This document shows positions 1-5,933 of a stretch of 8,633 bases of DNA, one piece after another. Source of the DNA: Agrobacterium fabrum. GTDB lineage: Bacteria; Pseudomonadota; Alphaproteobacteria; Rhizobiales; Rhizobiaceae. The position numbers were made by a program, and so were the translations under genes. The stretch covers positions 1-8,633 of the forward strand of contig QFOL01000162.1 in assembly GCA_003241215.1 (NCBI GenBank). The letters run 5' to 3'. The stretch's first letter is position 1, and each line of letters begins with the position of its first letter. The notes beneath the pieces are model-generated. The model was not told the origin of the DNA. It saw nothing but the letters and a program-made list of their open reading frames with translations, and did no database searches.

Positions 1-13
1 CTGGCGACAATGG

Positions 14-36
14 ATCCTCGGGTCAAGCCCGAGGAT
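14..36. repeat. Intergenic inverted repeat (ATCCTCGGG hairpin)
   Basis: ATCCTCGGG (14-22) and CCCGAGGAT (28-36) are perfect inverted repeats around the loop TCAAG. Together with the flanking TGG on the left and GACG on the right they form a unit that I recognise as common between genes of many Rhizobiaceae and other alphaproteobacteria. The multiplicity cannot be seen from one copy here. No T-run follows on either strand, so it is more likely a dispersed palindromic repeat than an intrinsic terminator. Confidence 0.6.
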
Positions 37-63
37 GACGAAGGCTGATGTTACGAGGCCTAT

Positions 64-101
64 AAAAAGCTTGAGCCGTCCGGTATTCCTCCGGGCGGCT
101 C
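64..101 (-). terminator. Intrinsic terminator of the first BA14K gene
   Basis: Read on the minus strand, an 11-bp GC-rich stem (73-83 with 91-101, one G-T wobble, 7-nt loop) is followed after a few bases by TTTTT (complement of 64-68). It begins 26 bp beyond the stop codon of the BA14K gene at 127-642. The offset between stem and T-run makes it slightly imperfect. Confidence 0.7.
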
Positions 102-126
102 CATCGATTTCGGCTCGTCCAATCTA

Positions 127-642
127 TCAGCTGTAAGGCGAATAGCAGGGCTGGCGCGGGCCGTGATACGGCTGGAACGTGTTGCTGTAGGCATCGTAGG
201 AACGATAGCGGCCATAGCACCAGTTAACATGCGCCTGGCTCATACCGCCACGGCGGACCGGACGGTATTCGCGATAGACCGGGCGCGGACGATATTCGGG
301 AACCGGACGGTAGATTTCACGCGGCTGCGACAGGGCGCCGCCGATGATCGCACCCGTCGCAAAGGCTGCGAGCGGGAACCAGTAACCGTCATGGTGACGA
401 TAGCCCGGGCGGTAATCACGATAACCGCGATGGCCGCGATACCAGCCACGGCGGTCGCCCCAGCCGTCCCGGTCACGCCAATATTGCACGTTGACGATAT
501 TCTTGCCGGCATCATTGCCTGCGGCCTCAATGCTCTTCGGCGCTGCAGGCAAGGGCATTGCCGCTTCCGCCGGAACAATCGCTCCTGCAACCACGATCGC
601 AGAAAGACCGACAGCCAGGATATTCTTCACATAGCTTTTCAT
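127..642 (-). CDS. BA14K family protein, secreted or envelope, Arg/Tyr-rich
   Basis: Predicted 171-residue exported protein. Residues 1-28 form a signal peptide: Lys at 2 and 6, a hydrophobic stretch, then PAEAA. An Arg/Tyr/Gly-rich region (about 54-85) leads to a short hydrophobic segment, [16 protein letters not shown] (89-104), which may sit in or on a membrane. A further Pro/Tyr/Arg-rich spacer follows. The C-terminus (138-170) carries the BA14K signature, HVNWC...RYRSYD...Y, with Cys142 and Cys166. The family is named after a 14-kDa immunoreactive Brucella abortus protein reported to have lectin-like properties; its function elsewhere is unclear. The start ATG at 642 is preceded by GGAGG (650-654) with 7-nt spacing. 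An upstream in-frame ATG at 660 overlaps that ribosome binding site and is unlikely to be used. A paralog lies immediately upstream on the same strand. Confidence 0.85.
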   Translation of the reverse strand: MKSYVKNILAVGLSAIVVAGAIVPAEAAMPLPAAPKSIEAAGNDAGKNIVNVQYWRDRDGWGDRRGWYRGHRGYRDYRPGYRHHDGYWFPLAAFATGAIIGGALSQPREIYRPVPEYRPRPVYREYRPVRRGGMSQAHVNWCYGRYRSYDAYSNTFQPYHGPRQPCYSPYS

Positions 643-828
643 CTGACTTCCTCCATTCACGACGGTCGACAGGCCGTTCTACGTGAATTCTTCGTTTTTT
701 CTTTCCATACCGCCTCCATGCGGGGCAGTCTTGCTTACCTTTGCAGCCTAGGGGCGTGTGGCTGAACCCACGATTAACGGAACGATCACGCTTCGTTTAT
801 CAAAAACCATGCATTTCCCGAGGAAGGC

Positions 829-852
829 AAAAGCCCGGATGGGACCGGGCTT
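829..852 (-). terminator. Intrinsic terminator of the second BA14K gene
   Basis: AAGCCCGG (831-838) and CCGGGCTT (845-852) form a perfect 8-bp stem with a 6-nt loop. On the minus strand the stem runs into TTTT (complement of 829-832). It lies 14 bp beyond the stop codon of the gene at 867-1331, so that gene should end transcription here and not feed the next BA14K gene. Confidence 0.75.
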
Positions 853-866
853 CTGCATTTATGCAA

Positions 867-1331
867 TTAACGGCTGTAGGGCGACACGCAGATGCGGCGC
901 GGACCGTTGCTCGGCTGATAGGTATTGTCGTAAGCGCGATACGAGCGCCAGCGGTTCTGACACCAGGAAACGTGGCTGCCGCCATAGGTCGGACGCGGCT
1001 GCTGCATGGCGCCGCCGATGATCGCGCCTGCGGCAAAGGCTGCCAGCGGGAACCAGTAACCATTGTGATAACGGTAACCCGGACGACGATCGCGATAGCC
1101 GCGGTGACCATTGTACCAGCCGTCACGCGGCGGGCGTGGGCGATACATGCGGTCGCCGTGCCTGCGGTCGTATCGGCGGTCCCATTCACGGTACTGCACC
1201 GGCACGACATTGTCGGTCGAAACCACGGGCTTGGGCATGGGAACAGGGACCTGGAACGCCTGCGACGGCGTAAAGCTGGTGAGGAACACGATCGTCGCCG
1301 TGGCGACGCTCGTTGTCCGGAAATTCAACAT
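867..1331 (-). CDS. BA14K family protein, paralog of the downstream gene
   Basis: Predicted 154-residue exported protein. Residues 1-25 form a signal peptide ending SQA. An Arg/Asp/Tyr-rich stretch (about 48-88) precedes the hydrophobic segment FPLAAFAAGAIIGGAM (94-109), and the BA14K C-terminal signature (120-152) contains SHVSWC, RWRSY and Cys148. The core from GWYNGHRGYRD to GGAMQQPRP closely matches the neighbouring paralog, while the N-terminus and the long Pro/Tyr spacer differ or are absent. The ATG at 1331 has GGAGG (1338-1342) 6 nt upstream. A GGAAC-N16-CGTT element about 115 bp upstream suggests control by the EcfG general-stress sigma factor, so the protein is probably made under stress or in stationary phase. 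Its biochemical role is unknown. Confidence 0.85.
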   Translation of the reverse strand: MLNFRTTSVATATIVFLTSFTPSQAFQVPVPMPKPVVSTDNVVPVQYREWDRRYDRRHGDRMYRPRPPRDGWYNGHRGYRDRRPGYRYHNGYWFPLAAFAAGAIIGGAMQQPRPTYGGSHVSWCQNRWRSYRAYDNTYQPSNGPRRICVSPYSR

Positions 1332-1444
1332 GATCTTCCTCCGTTTGCTTCAGCGCGTTGGAGCCGCGCCTTTTCACCCACTCGCTCTTGTCGGAGATAG
1401 GGAGCAGCCCCGTTTCATGCCCGAAAAGAATTCGATGACGTGCA

Positions 1445-1469
1445 AACGAGTTTAGGGAAATTTAGTTCC
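1445..1469 (-). promoter_or_regulatory. Predicted EcfG (RpoE2-type) general-stress promoter
   Basis: On the minus strand GGAAC (complement of 1465-1469) is followed by exactly 16 bp and CGTT (complement of 1445-1448). This is the consensus known for the alphaproteobacterial EcfG sigma factors that run the PhyR-NepR general stress response. Transcription would start near 1438 and leave a leader of about 105 nt before the ATG at 1331. An overlapping sigma70 reading (TTGTCT-N16-TAAACT) is possible but matches its consensus less well. Confidence 0.65.
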
Positions 1470-1517
1470 AAGACAACTATCCGGGGAAAGACGGAAAAGA
1501 TGAAACGTCCGCTCGTG

Positions 1518-2600
1518 TCAGGCTTCCACTTTCACATCGGTCAACGGCCGTGAGCAGCAGGCGAGAATGTAACCTTCCTCGATTTCCTCATCGAGAATGC
1601 CGCCATTGTGGTTCATCTCCACCTCGCCGGAAAGTTTCAGCACCCGGCAGGTGCCACAAATCCCGGATTCGCAGGCCGCCCCGATACGGACACCGGCGGC
1701 GCGCGCCGTCATCAGAACCGTCTGGCCGGGCTGGCAGGGCAGCTCTTTTCCGGAAAGGGTAAAGCCCACCACCGACAGCGCTTCGCCATCCGCGCCGGTA
1801 AGCGCAGTTTCACCCACGGTGACCGGCGCGGCCGGCGCGAAGCTCTCCTGGTGATAACGGCTCATGTCGAAGCCGGAGGCATCGAGCATCGAGCGGACGG
1901 CGGCCATGAACGGCTCCGGCCCGCAGCAGAAGACGGTGCGCTCCATGAAATCATGCGCGAGCAGCGCGATCTTGGCCTTGTCGACCATGCCTTTGAGCCC
2001 GGACCACAGATCGGTGCGGCCGCATTTCTCGACAATGAAGCCGAGAGACAGGTTCGGCATGAAGCGGGCGAGATATTCCAGCTCGTGACGGAAGACGATA
2101 TCGCCGGGCGTGCGCGAACAATTGATGAAGGTAATATCGCTCTGCGGCGCGCGGTCGCTCATGTCGCGCACCATCGACATCATCGGCGTGACGCCGGAGC
2201 CTGCCGAGATGAACAGATATTTGTCACCGGGATGCTTGACGTAGGAAAAGTCGCCGAGCGGTCCGAGCGCCCGGATCTTCATGCCGGGCTTCAGATTGTC
2301 GAACATCCAGCGCGTGCCGATGCTGTTGGCCTGCGCCTTGACCGTGACCGACAGCGCATAGGGCCGCGACGGGCTGGAGGACAATGTGTAGGTGCGGTAG
2401 AGCGGCTCCTTGCCCACCGGCAGTTCCAGCGTGACGAACTGCCCCGGCAGATAACGGAACCAGTTCTGATCCTCGGAGCGGAACAGGAATGTCATGACAT
2501 CGGCTGTCTCGGGCGTCACCGAGATGCATTCCAGAAGCTGGAGCTTGTCGCTCCACGGCTTCATCTCGTCAATATGCTTATAGGTCACAACCATATTCAT
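1518..2600 (-). CDS. gbcB: Reductase component of a Rieske N-demethylase (GbcB-like)
   Basis: A 360-residue electron-transfer protein that should pass electrons from NAD(P)H through flavin and a 2Fe-2S cluster to the Rieske oxygenase encoded just upstream. Domains in order: ferredoxin-reductase-type flavin domain (about 18-125) with RTYTLSS at 69-75; pyridine-nucleotide domain (about 126-250) with GSGVTP at 134-139 and CGPEP at 226-230; and a C-terminal plant-type ferredoxin (about 275-360) whose ligands are Cys310, Cys315, Cys318 and Cys348 (C-x4-C-x2-C-x29-C). Length and order fit GbcB of Pseudomonas, the partner of the glycine betaine demethylase GbcA. Only 7 bp separate it from the gbcA stop. 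No strong ribosome binding site is seen, so translation may be coupled; an ATG at 2594 is an alternative start. No convincing terminator was found between its stop and the next gene. Confidence 0.85.
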   Translation of the reverse strand: MNMVVTYKHIDEMKPWSDKLQLLECISVTPETADVMTFLFRSEDQNWFRYLPGQFVTLELPVGKEPLYRTYTLSSSPSRPYALSVTVKAQANSIGTRWMFDNLKPGMKIRALGPLGDFSYVKHPGDKYLFISAGSGVTPMMSMVRDMSDRAPQSDITFINCSRTPGDIVFRHELEYLARFMPNLSLGFIVEKCGRTDLWSGLKGMVDKAKIALLAHDFMERTVFCCGPEPFMAAVRSMLDASGFDMSRYHQESFAPAAPVTVGETALTGADGEALSVVGFTLSGKELPCQPGQTVLMTARAAGVRIGAACESGICGTCRVLKLSGEVEMNHNGGILDEEIEEGYILACCSRPLTDVKVEA

Positions 2601-2607
2601 CTTCGCA

Positions 2608-3852
2608 TCACGCTACAGCCGAAAGCCGGGCCTTGTCGCCGGAAAGCCGGTCGATCATGAAATCGGAGTACCAGTTGACGAACTGCATCACGCCGCCCTC
2701 ATCCTCCATGGAATAGGGGCCAGGCTCATAGGCGGGGGAACGAATGCCGAAGGCATTTTCCTCGACGATGCGGCGATCCTGGTCGTTGGTCTCATTCCAG
2801 ACGTGGGTCAGGTCTTCGAGATCGTAATCCACGCCTTCGACCGCATCCTTGTGCACCAGCCATTTGGTGGTGACCATGGTTTCATTGGCGCTGAGCGGCA
2901 GCACCCGGAAGGAAATGGTGTGATCGCCGAGGAAATGGTTCCAGGTCGTCGGGTAATGGAACAGCAGCAGCGCGCCGATATGGCTGATGCTGACATCGTC
3001 CGACAGCGGCCGGCGCACGGCGCGTTTGCCGGACATGGTGTAGCTTTCCGCCTCGCCGATCAGCGGCATGCGGGCGACGCGGAACTGGCCCTTGGGGTCG
3101 ATCTTGAAACGGCTCGGCAGGCCGGCCGCCTCGCAGCGCGCCCAGTGGCCGCCGATTTCAGGATCGCTCGCACCACCGTCCGTTCCCGTCACGCTCGGAT
3201 TTTCGGGATAGGTGCGGCAAAGTTCCGGGTGGTTGGCGGCGCAATGGTAGCACTCGCGGTTGTTTTCCCAGACGAGCTTCCAGTTGCCCTTTTCGATGAT
3301 GGTGCTCTCATGCGCGACCTTCGCTTCCCAGATGCGGTGCGGCGCCATGTAGCTCTCGACCTCGGCGCGCATCGGCGCGAAATCCGCCGGCTGATCGGCA
3401 AGGCAGATGAAGACGTAACCGGCGACGGTTTCGCAGGCGACCGGCTTCAGGCCGAAATCGCCCTTGTCGAACTCCTCGCCCATATGGCGCGCAAACAGCA
3501 GCTTGCCATCGAGATCGTAGGTCCACTGGTGGTAAGGACAGACGAGGCGGGCGGACTGGCCCTTCTGCGTGGTGCAGACGCGGGAGCCACGATGGCGACA
3601 GGAATTGTGGAAGGCGCGGATCTGCCCGTCGCGGCCGCGAACGATGACGACGGAGTAGGCCCCGACCTGAACGGTGAAATAGCTGCCGGACTTCGCCACT
3701 TCGCAATCGTGACCGACGAACAGCCAGTCGCGATACCAGATGGTTTCCATGTCCAGCTTGAAATAATCCGGGTCCGTGTAAAAGGGCTGCTCCAGGCTGA
3801 AGCCTTCGCGGCGGTTCTTCAGCTGGCGCAATACGGTCTCACGCAATTCCAT
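2608..3852 (-). CDS. gbcA: Rieske oxygenase, probable glycine betaine demethylase (GbcA-like)
   Basis: A 414-residue Rieske non-heme iron oxygenase. In this subfamily, glycine betaine is oxidatively demethylated to dimethylglycine plus formaldehyde in the cytoplasm, with electrons from the GbcB-type reductase encoded next. The Rieske site is C85-R-H87 and C105-P-Y-H108, 17 residues apart. The mononuclear iron site is in the stretch 196-208 (His203 and His208), with Asp359 in TNDQD as the probable third ligand. Glu200 occupies the place of the usual bridging Asp. The start ATG at 3852 follows GAGG (3861-3864) at 8 nt; an in-frame ATG at 3918 would add 22 residues but lacks a ribosome binding site. 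The substrate could instead be proline betaine (stachydrine) or carnitine, whose demethylases are related, and no further betaine catabolic genes lie in the window to decide. Confidence 0.85.
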   Translation of the reverse strand: MELRETVLRQLKNRREGFSLEQPFYTDPDYFKLDMETIWYRDWLFVGHDCEVAKSGSYFTVQVGAYSVVIVRGRDGQIRAFHNSCRHRGSRVCTTQKGQSARLVCPYHQWTYDLDGKLLFARHMGEEFDKGDFGLKPVACETVAGYVFICLADQPADFAPMRAEVESYMAPHRIWEAKVAHESTIIEKGNWKLVWENNRECYHCAANHPELCRTYPENPSVTGTDGGASDPEIGGHWARCEAAGLPSRFKIDPKGQFRVARMPLIGEAESYTMSGKRAVRRPLSDDVSISHIGALLLFHYPTTWNHFLGDHTISFRVLPLSANETMVTTKWLVHKDAVEGVDYDLEDLTHVWNETNDQDRRIVEENAFGIRSPAYEPGPYSMEDEGGVMQFVNWYSDFMIDRLSGDKARLSAVA

Positions 3853-3953
3853 GGCCAAATCCTCGATCAAACCGCCCTGCCCGGCACCATTTGCGGGGTT
3901 GCGGAAGCATGTGCTCATCTAAACACCGGCGCTCATTTGCGGCAGCACAGACA

Positions 3954-4009
3954 GCGACATCGGCTTCCGCATTGGCGACAAATTGCGACATGCGCCAACA
4001 GCCGCGACA
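3954..4009. promoter_or_regulatory. Phased GCGACA repeats, possible operator for gbcAB
   Basis: GCGACA occurs four times in the same orientation, at 3954, 3975, 3985 and 4004. The steps of 21, 10 and 19 bp are close to whole helical turns, so all copies would lie on about the same DNA face. The inner part can also be read as an inverted repeat, TTGGCG (3972-3977) and CGCCAA (3993-3998). It lies about 100-160 bp upstream of the gbcA start and on the far side of the divergent gene at 4185. Direct repeats in this spacing are typical of AraC-family activators, the class of GbdR that controls gbcAB in Pseudomonas. The regulator is inferred, not shown. Confidence 0.4.
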
Positions 4010-4096
4010 GGCCATTCCACTGGGAAATCCGACAGCTATTCGGCAGGCGAAACCACGTCGCAATAAGACGCATGATGTGGCGCGCTTCACGCCCCA

Positions 4097-4112
4097 CCCG
4101 TTAAAAAACGGG
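4097..4112. other. Hairpin in the gbcA / 4185-gene intergenic region
   Basis: CCCGTT (4097-4102) and AACGGG (4107-4112) form a perfect 6-bp inverted repeat with an AAAA loop. No T-run follows on either strand, so it does not look like a terminator. The rest of the 3853-4184 intergenic region shows no other gene; it should hold the divergent promoters of gbcA and the gene at 4185, but I could not place their -35/-10 boxes with confidence. Confidence 0.35.
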
Positions 4113-4184
4113 GGGTGAGCCGCAACGGAGTATTAACATACACTAAACTATCTTTGCTGATCGAGAGCAACCGGAGCGTTCCTG

Positions 4185-4793
4185 GTGGAGAAGGCAACAC
4201 GCATACGCTATTTCGATGCGAGCAGGCATTCGGTCACGCCGATACGATCCAAGACCGCGCATTCCGACTTTCTGCGGACGGGTCGTATCAGCCGTTATGA
4301 AGAGCGCTGGCTGCCCAGGGAGCGCGTCTATTACAGCCATGACGACGTGGCTGCGCTGACCGGACGCAAGCTGGAGGCGGCCGCCGACGCCACCCATAGC
4401 CGCCTCAACACCTTTCACCAGTCCATCCGCTTCCCGAAGATGGTTTTTCACCATCTGCTCAATGACCGGCCGCATCTCGGTTACTGTCACGTGACAGCCG
4501 CGCGAACCAGCTTCGATGCCGAACGCCATGTGCTCTGGTCCTTCTATTTCGCAAATTTCTTCGCAGAACTGAGCGGGGCCGAAAACTTCTTCGAAAACAT
4601 CGATGCGCGCTATTCGAGGATGTATTTCGCCGTCGCCATCAACGCGCTTCCCGATCAGGCGGCCGCCATCGACACATCCTTCCACCGCAGCGGCCTGCTG
4701 TTCCAGACCCACGATCCGCGCGTGGCGCTGAAAAACGTGCTCATGCTCGGTGCGCGTTCGGAAGAGATGCGCAAGATCATCAAGGCGATATAA
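4185..4793 (+). CDS. Conserved rhizobial protein of unknown function, 202 aa
   Basis: I do not recognise a function with certainty; the protein resembles an uncharacterised Rhizobiales family (possibly the one labelled DUF6656). It has no signal peptide or membrane segment, so it is probably cytoplasmic. It is rich in aromatic residues and His, with notable stretches HSDFLRTGRISR (26-37), RFPKMVFHHLL (82-92), RPHLGYCHVTAARTSF (95-110), YFANFFAEL (121-129) and, near the end, THDPRVALKNVLMLGARSEE (175-194). The start is GTG at 4185, chosen because GGAG (4173-4176) sits 8 nt upstream; the codons after it have the GC-rich third positions of real rhizobial genes. It is divergent from gbcAB across a long intergenic region and precedes tsaC by 112 bp. 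Neither neighbour points clearly to its role. Confidence 0.75.
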   Translation: MEKATRIRYFDASRHSVTPIRSKTAHSDFLRTGRISRYEERWLPRERVYYSHDDVAALTGRKLEAAADATHSRLNTFHQSIRFPKMVFHHLLNDRPHLGYCHVTAARTSFDAERHVLWSFYFANFFAELSGAENFFENIDARYSRMYFAVAINALPDQAAAIDTSFHRSGLLFQTHDPRVALKNVLMLGARSEEMRKIIKAI

Positions 4794-4804
4794 ACGCGAT
4801 AAAG

Positions 4805-4841
4805 CGCCTCTGGGCCTAAAACCGCGGGGCACTTCGAGGCG
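4805..4841. other. Weak inverted repeat between the 4185 gene and tsaC
   Basis: CGCCTC (4805-4810) and GAGGCG (4836-4841) can pair over a 25-nt loop. No T-run follows, so it is at best a weak structure in the 112-bp gap. The TTGACG at 4882-4887 is too close to the tsaC start to be its -35 box. Confidence 0.2.
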
Positions 4842-4905
4842 ATATGCATTAGCGCTTCCCACTCCGCCCCGAAATACGCTATTGACGGCCGTGAAAGGCA
4901 GCACC

Positions 4906-5883
4906 ATGGCGCGTCACATCAACATCGACAATGAGCGGGAAACAGCCCTGCAGACGGCCGCAGCCGAGCTTGCCGCCGGCCAGCCCATCGCCCTGCCGAC
5001 AGAAACGGTCTACGGCCTTGCCGCCGACGCCACCAATCCGGCGGCGATTACCCGCATTTACGAGACCAAGGGCCGGCCGCAGTTCAACCCGCTGATCTGC
5101 CATATGGCCGATATCGCCATGGCCGAACGTTATGCCGTCTTCGATCCCATATCGCGGAAACTTGCCGAGGCCTTCTGGCCCGGCCCGCTGACGCTGGTGC
5201 TGCCGCTGAAACCGGCAAGCGACATTCATTCGCTGGCGACGGCGGGGCTCGATACGGTCGGCATCCGCGTGCCGCAGGGCTTTGCCGGCGATCTGATCCG
5301 TCGCTTCGGCAGGCCGCTCGCCGCCCCCAGCGCCAATAGTTCCGGCAAGATCAGCCCGACAAGTGCGACCCATGTGGAGGCGGATCTCGGCCAGAAGATC
5401 AATCTCATTCTCGATGGCGGCGCGGCCTCCGTCGGTGTGGAATCCACCATCGTCAAGGTGGAAGAGGATGGCCAGGTGCGGCTGCTTCGCCCCGGCGGCA
5501 TCGTCACTGCGGACATAGAACGCATTGCCGGCAAACGGCTCGAACGGCCGAAAAAAGCCTCCGCCGCCATTGAGGCGCCGGGAATGCTGGCCTCGCATTA
5601 CGCGCCGGGCGCCGCCGTGCGGCTCGGCGCCACATCGGTTTCCTCCGGCGAAGCGCTGATCCGGTTCGGCGGCATCGCCGTTTCAGGCGAGGAGACGGCG
5701 CGGACCGTTCTCGATCTCAGCCCTTCCGGCGATCTTGCCGAGGCCGCCGCCAATCTGTTCGATTATCTGAAAGCCGCCGATGCAAGCGGTGTGGGCACAA
5801 TCGCCATCACCGCAATTCCCAGCCATGGTCTCGGAGAGGCGATCAACGATCGCCTTTCCCGCGCCGCCGCGCCGCGAGGCTGA
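4906..5883 (+). CDS. tsaC: L-threonylcarbamoyladenylate synthase (Sua5/TsaC type)
   Basis: A 325-residue enzyme that makes threonylcarbamoyl-AMP from L-threonine, bicarbonate and ATP. This is the first step of t6A formation at position 37 of ANN-decoding tRNAs; the TsaD complex then transfers the group. The YrdC domain (about 10-200) shows PTETVYGLAADA (31-42), KGRPQFNPL (55-63), WPGPLTL (91-97), APSANSSGKISPT (140-152) and VESTIV (178-183). The linker PGMLASHYAPGA (225-236) and the C-terminal domain identify the long Sua5 form rather than the short YrdC/TsaC form. The start ATG at 4906 follows AAAGG (4894-4898) at 7 nt; an in-frame GTG at 4891 is less likely. The reading frame stays open upstream to 4750, but that part overlaps the preceding gene and is not family-like. 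The gene is probably essential or nearly so. Confidence 0.95.
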   Translation: MARHINIDNERETALQTAAAELAAGQPIALPTETVYGLAADATNPAAITRIYETKGRPQFNPLICHMADIAMAERYAVFDPISRKLAEAFWPGPLTLVLPLKPASDIHSLATAGLDTVGIRVPQGFAGDLIRRFGRPLAAPSANSSGKISPTSATHVEADLGQKINLILDGGAASVGVESTIVKVEEDGQVRLLRPGGIVTADIERIAGKRLERPKKASAAIEAPGMLASHYAPGAAVRLGATSVSSGEALIRFGGIAVSGEETARTVLDLSPSGDLAEAAANLFDYLKAADASGVGTIAITAIPSHGLGEAINDRLSRAAAPRG

Positions 5884-5933
5884 CGGCACCCAACCCTTTC
5901 GCCCATGTTTCAAAAGACAGCGAGACGCCGCCC

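Noticed and set aside
779..798. GGAAC ... CGTT on the plus strand, like a second EcfG promoter
   Set aside because: The spacing is 10 bp instead of 16-17 and it points away from any plus-strand gene nearby.
741..1400. 219-codon open frame on the plus strand opposite the second BA14K gene
   Set aside because: Antisense to a protein with a signal peptide and the BA14K signature; composition is Ala/Arg/Val-rich without a motif.
1608..2660. 350-codon open frame on the plus strand opposite gbcB
   Set aside because: Antisense shadow of a clear reductase; low-complexity His/Arg/Gly composition and no recognisable motif.
3853..3918. 22-residue N-terminal extension of gbcA from ATG at 3918
   Set aside because: No ribosome binding site before 3918, whereas ATG at 3852 has GAGG at 8 nt and begins with the MELRETVLRQ sequence expected of the family.
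2803..4104. 433-codon open frame on the plus strand opposite gbcA
   Set aside because: It is antisense to a well-recognised Rieske oxygenase; the translation is Arg/Ala/Gly/His-rich with no family features, as expected from GC-rich antisense frames.
4097..4112. CCCGTT/AACGGG hairpin as a terminator
   Set aside because: No T-run follows on either strand and no gene ends here; both neighbours start nearby.
4143..4907. 254-codon open frame on the minus strand opposite the 4185 gene
   Set aside because: The plus-strand frame has a good ribosome binding site, GC-rich third positions and motif-like stretches; the minus frame looks like antisense and would overlap the start of tsaC.
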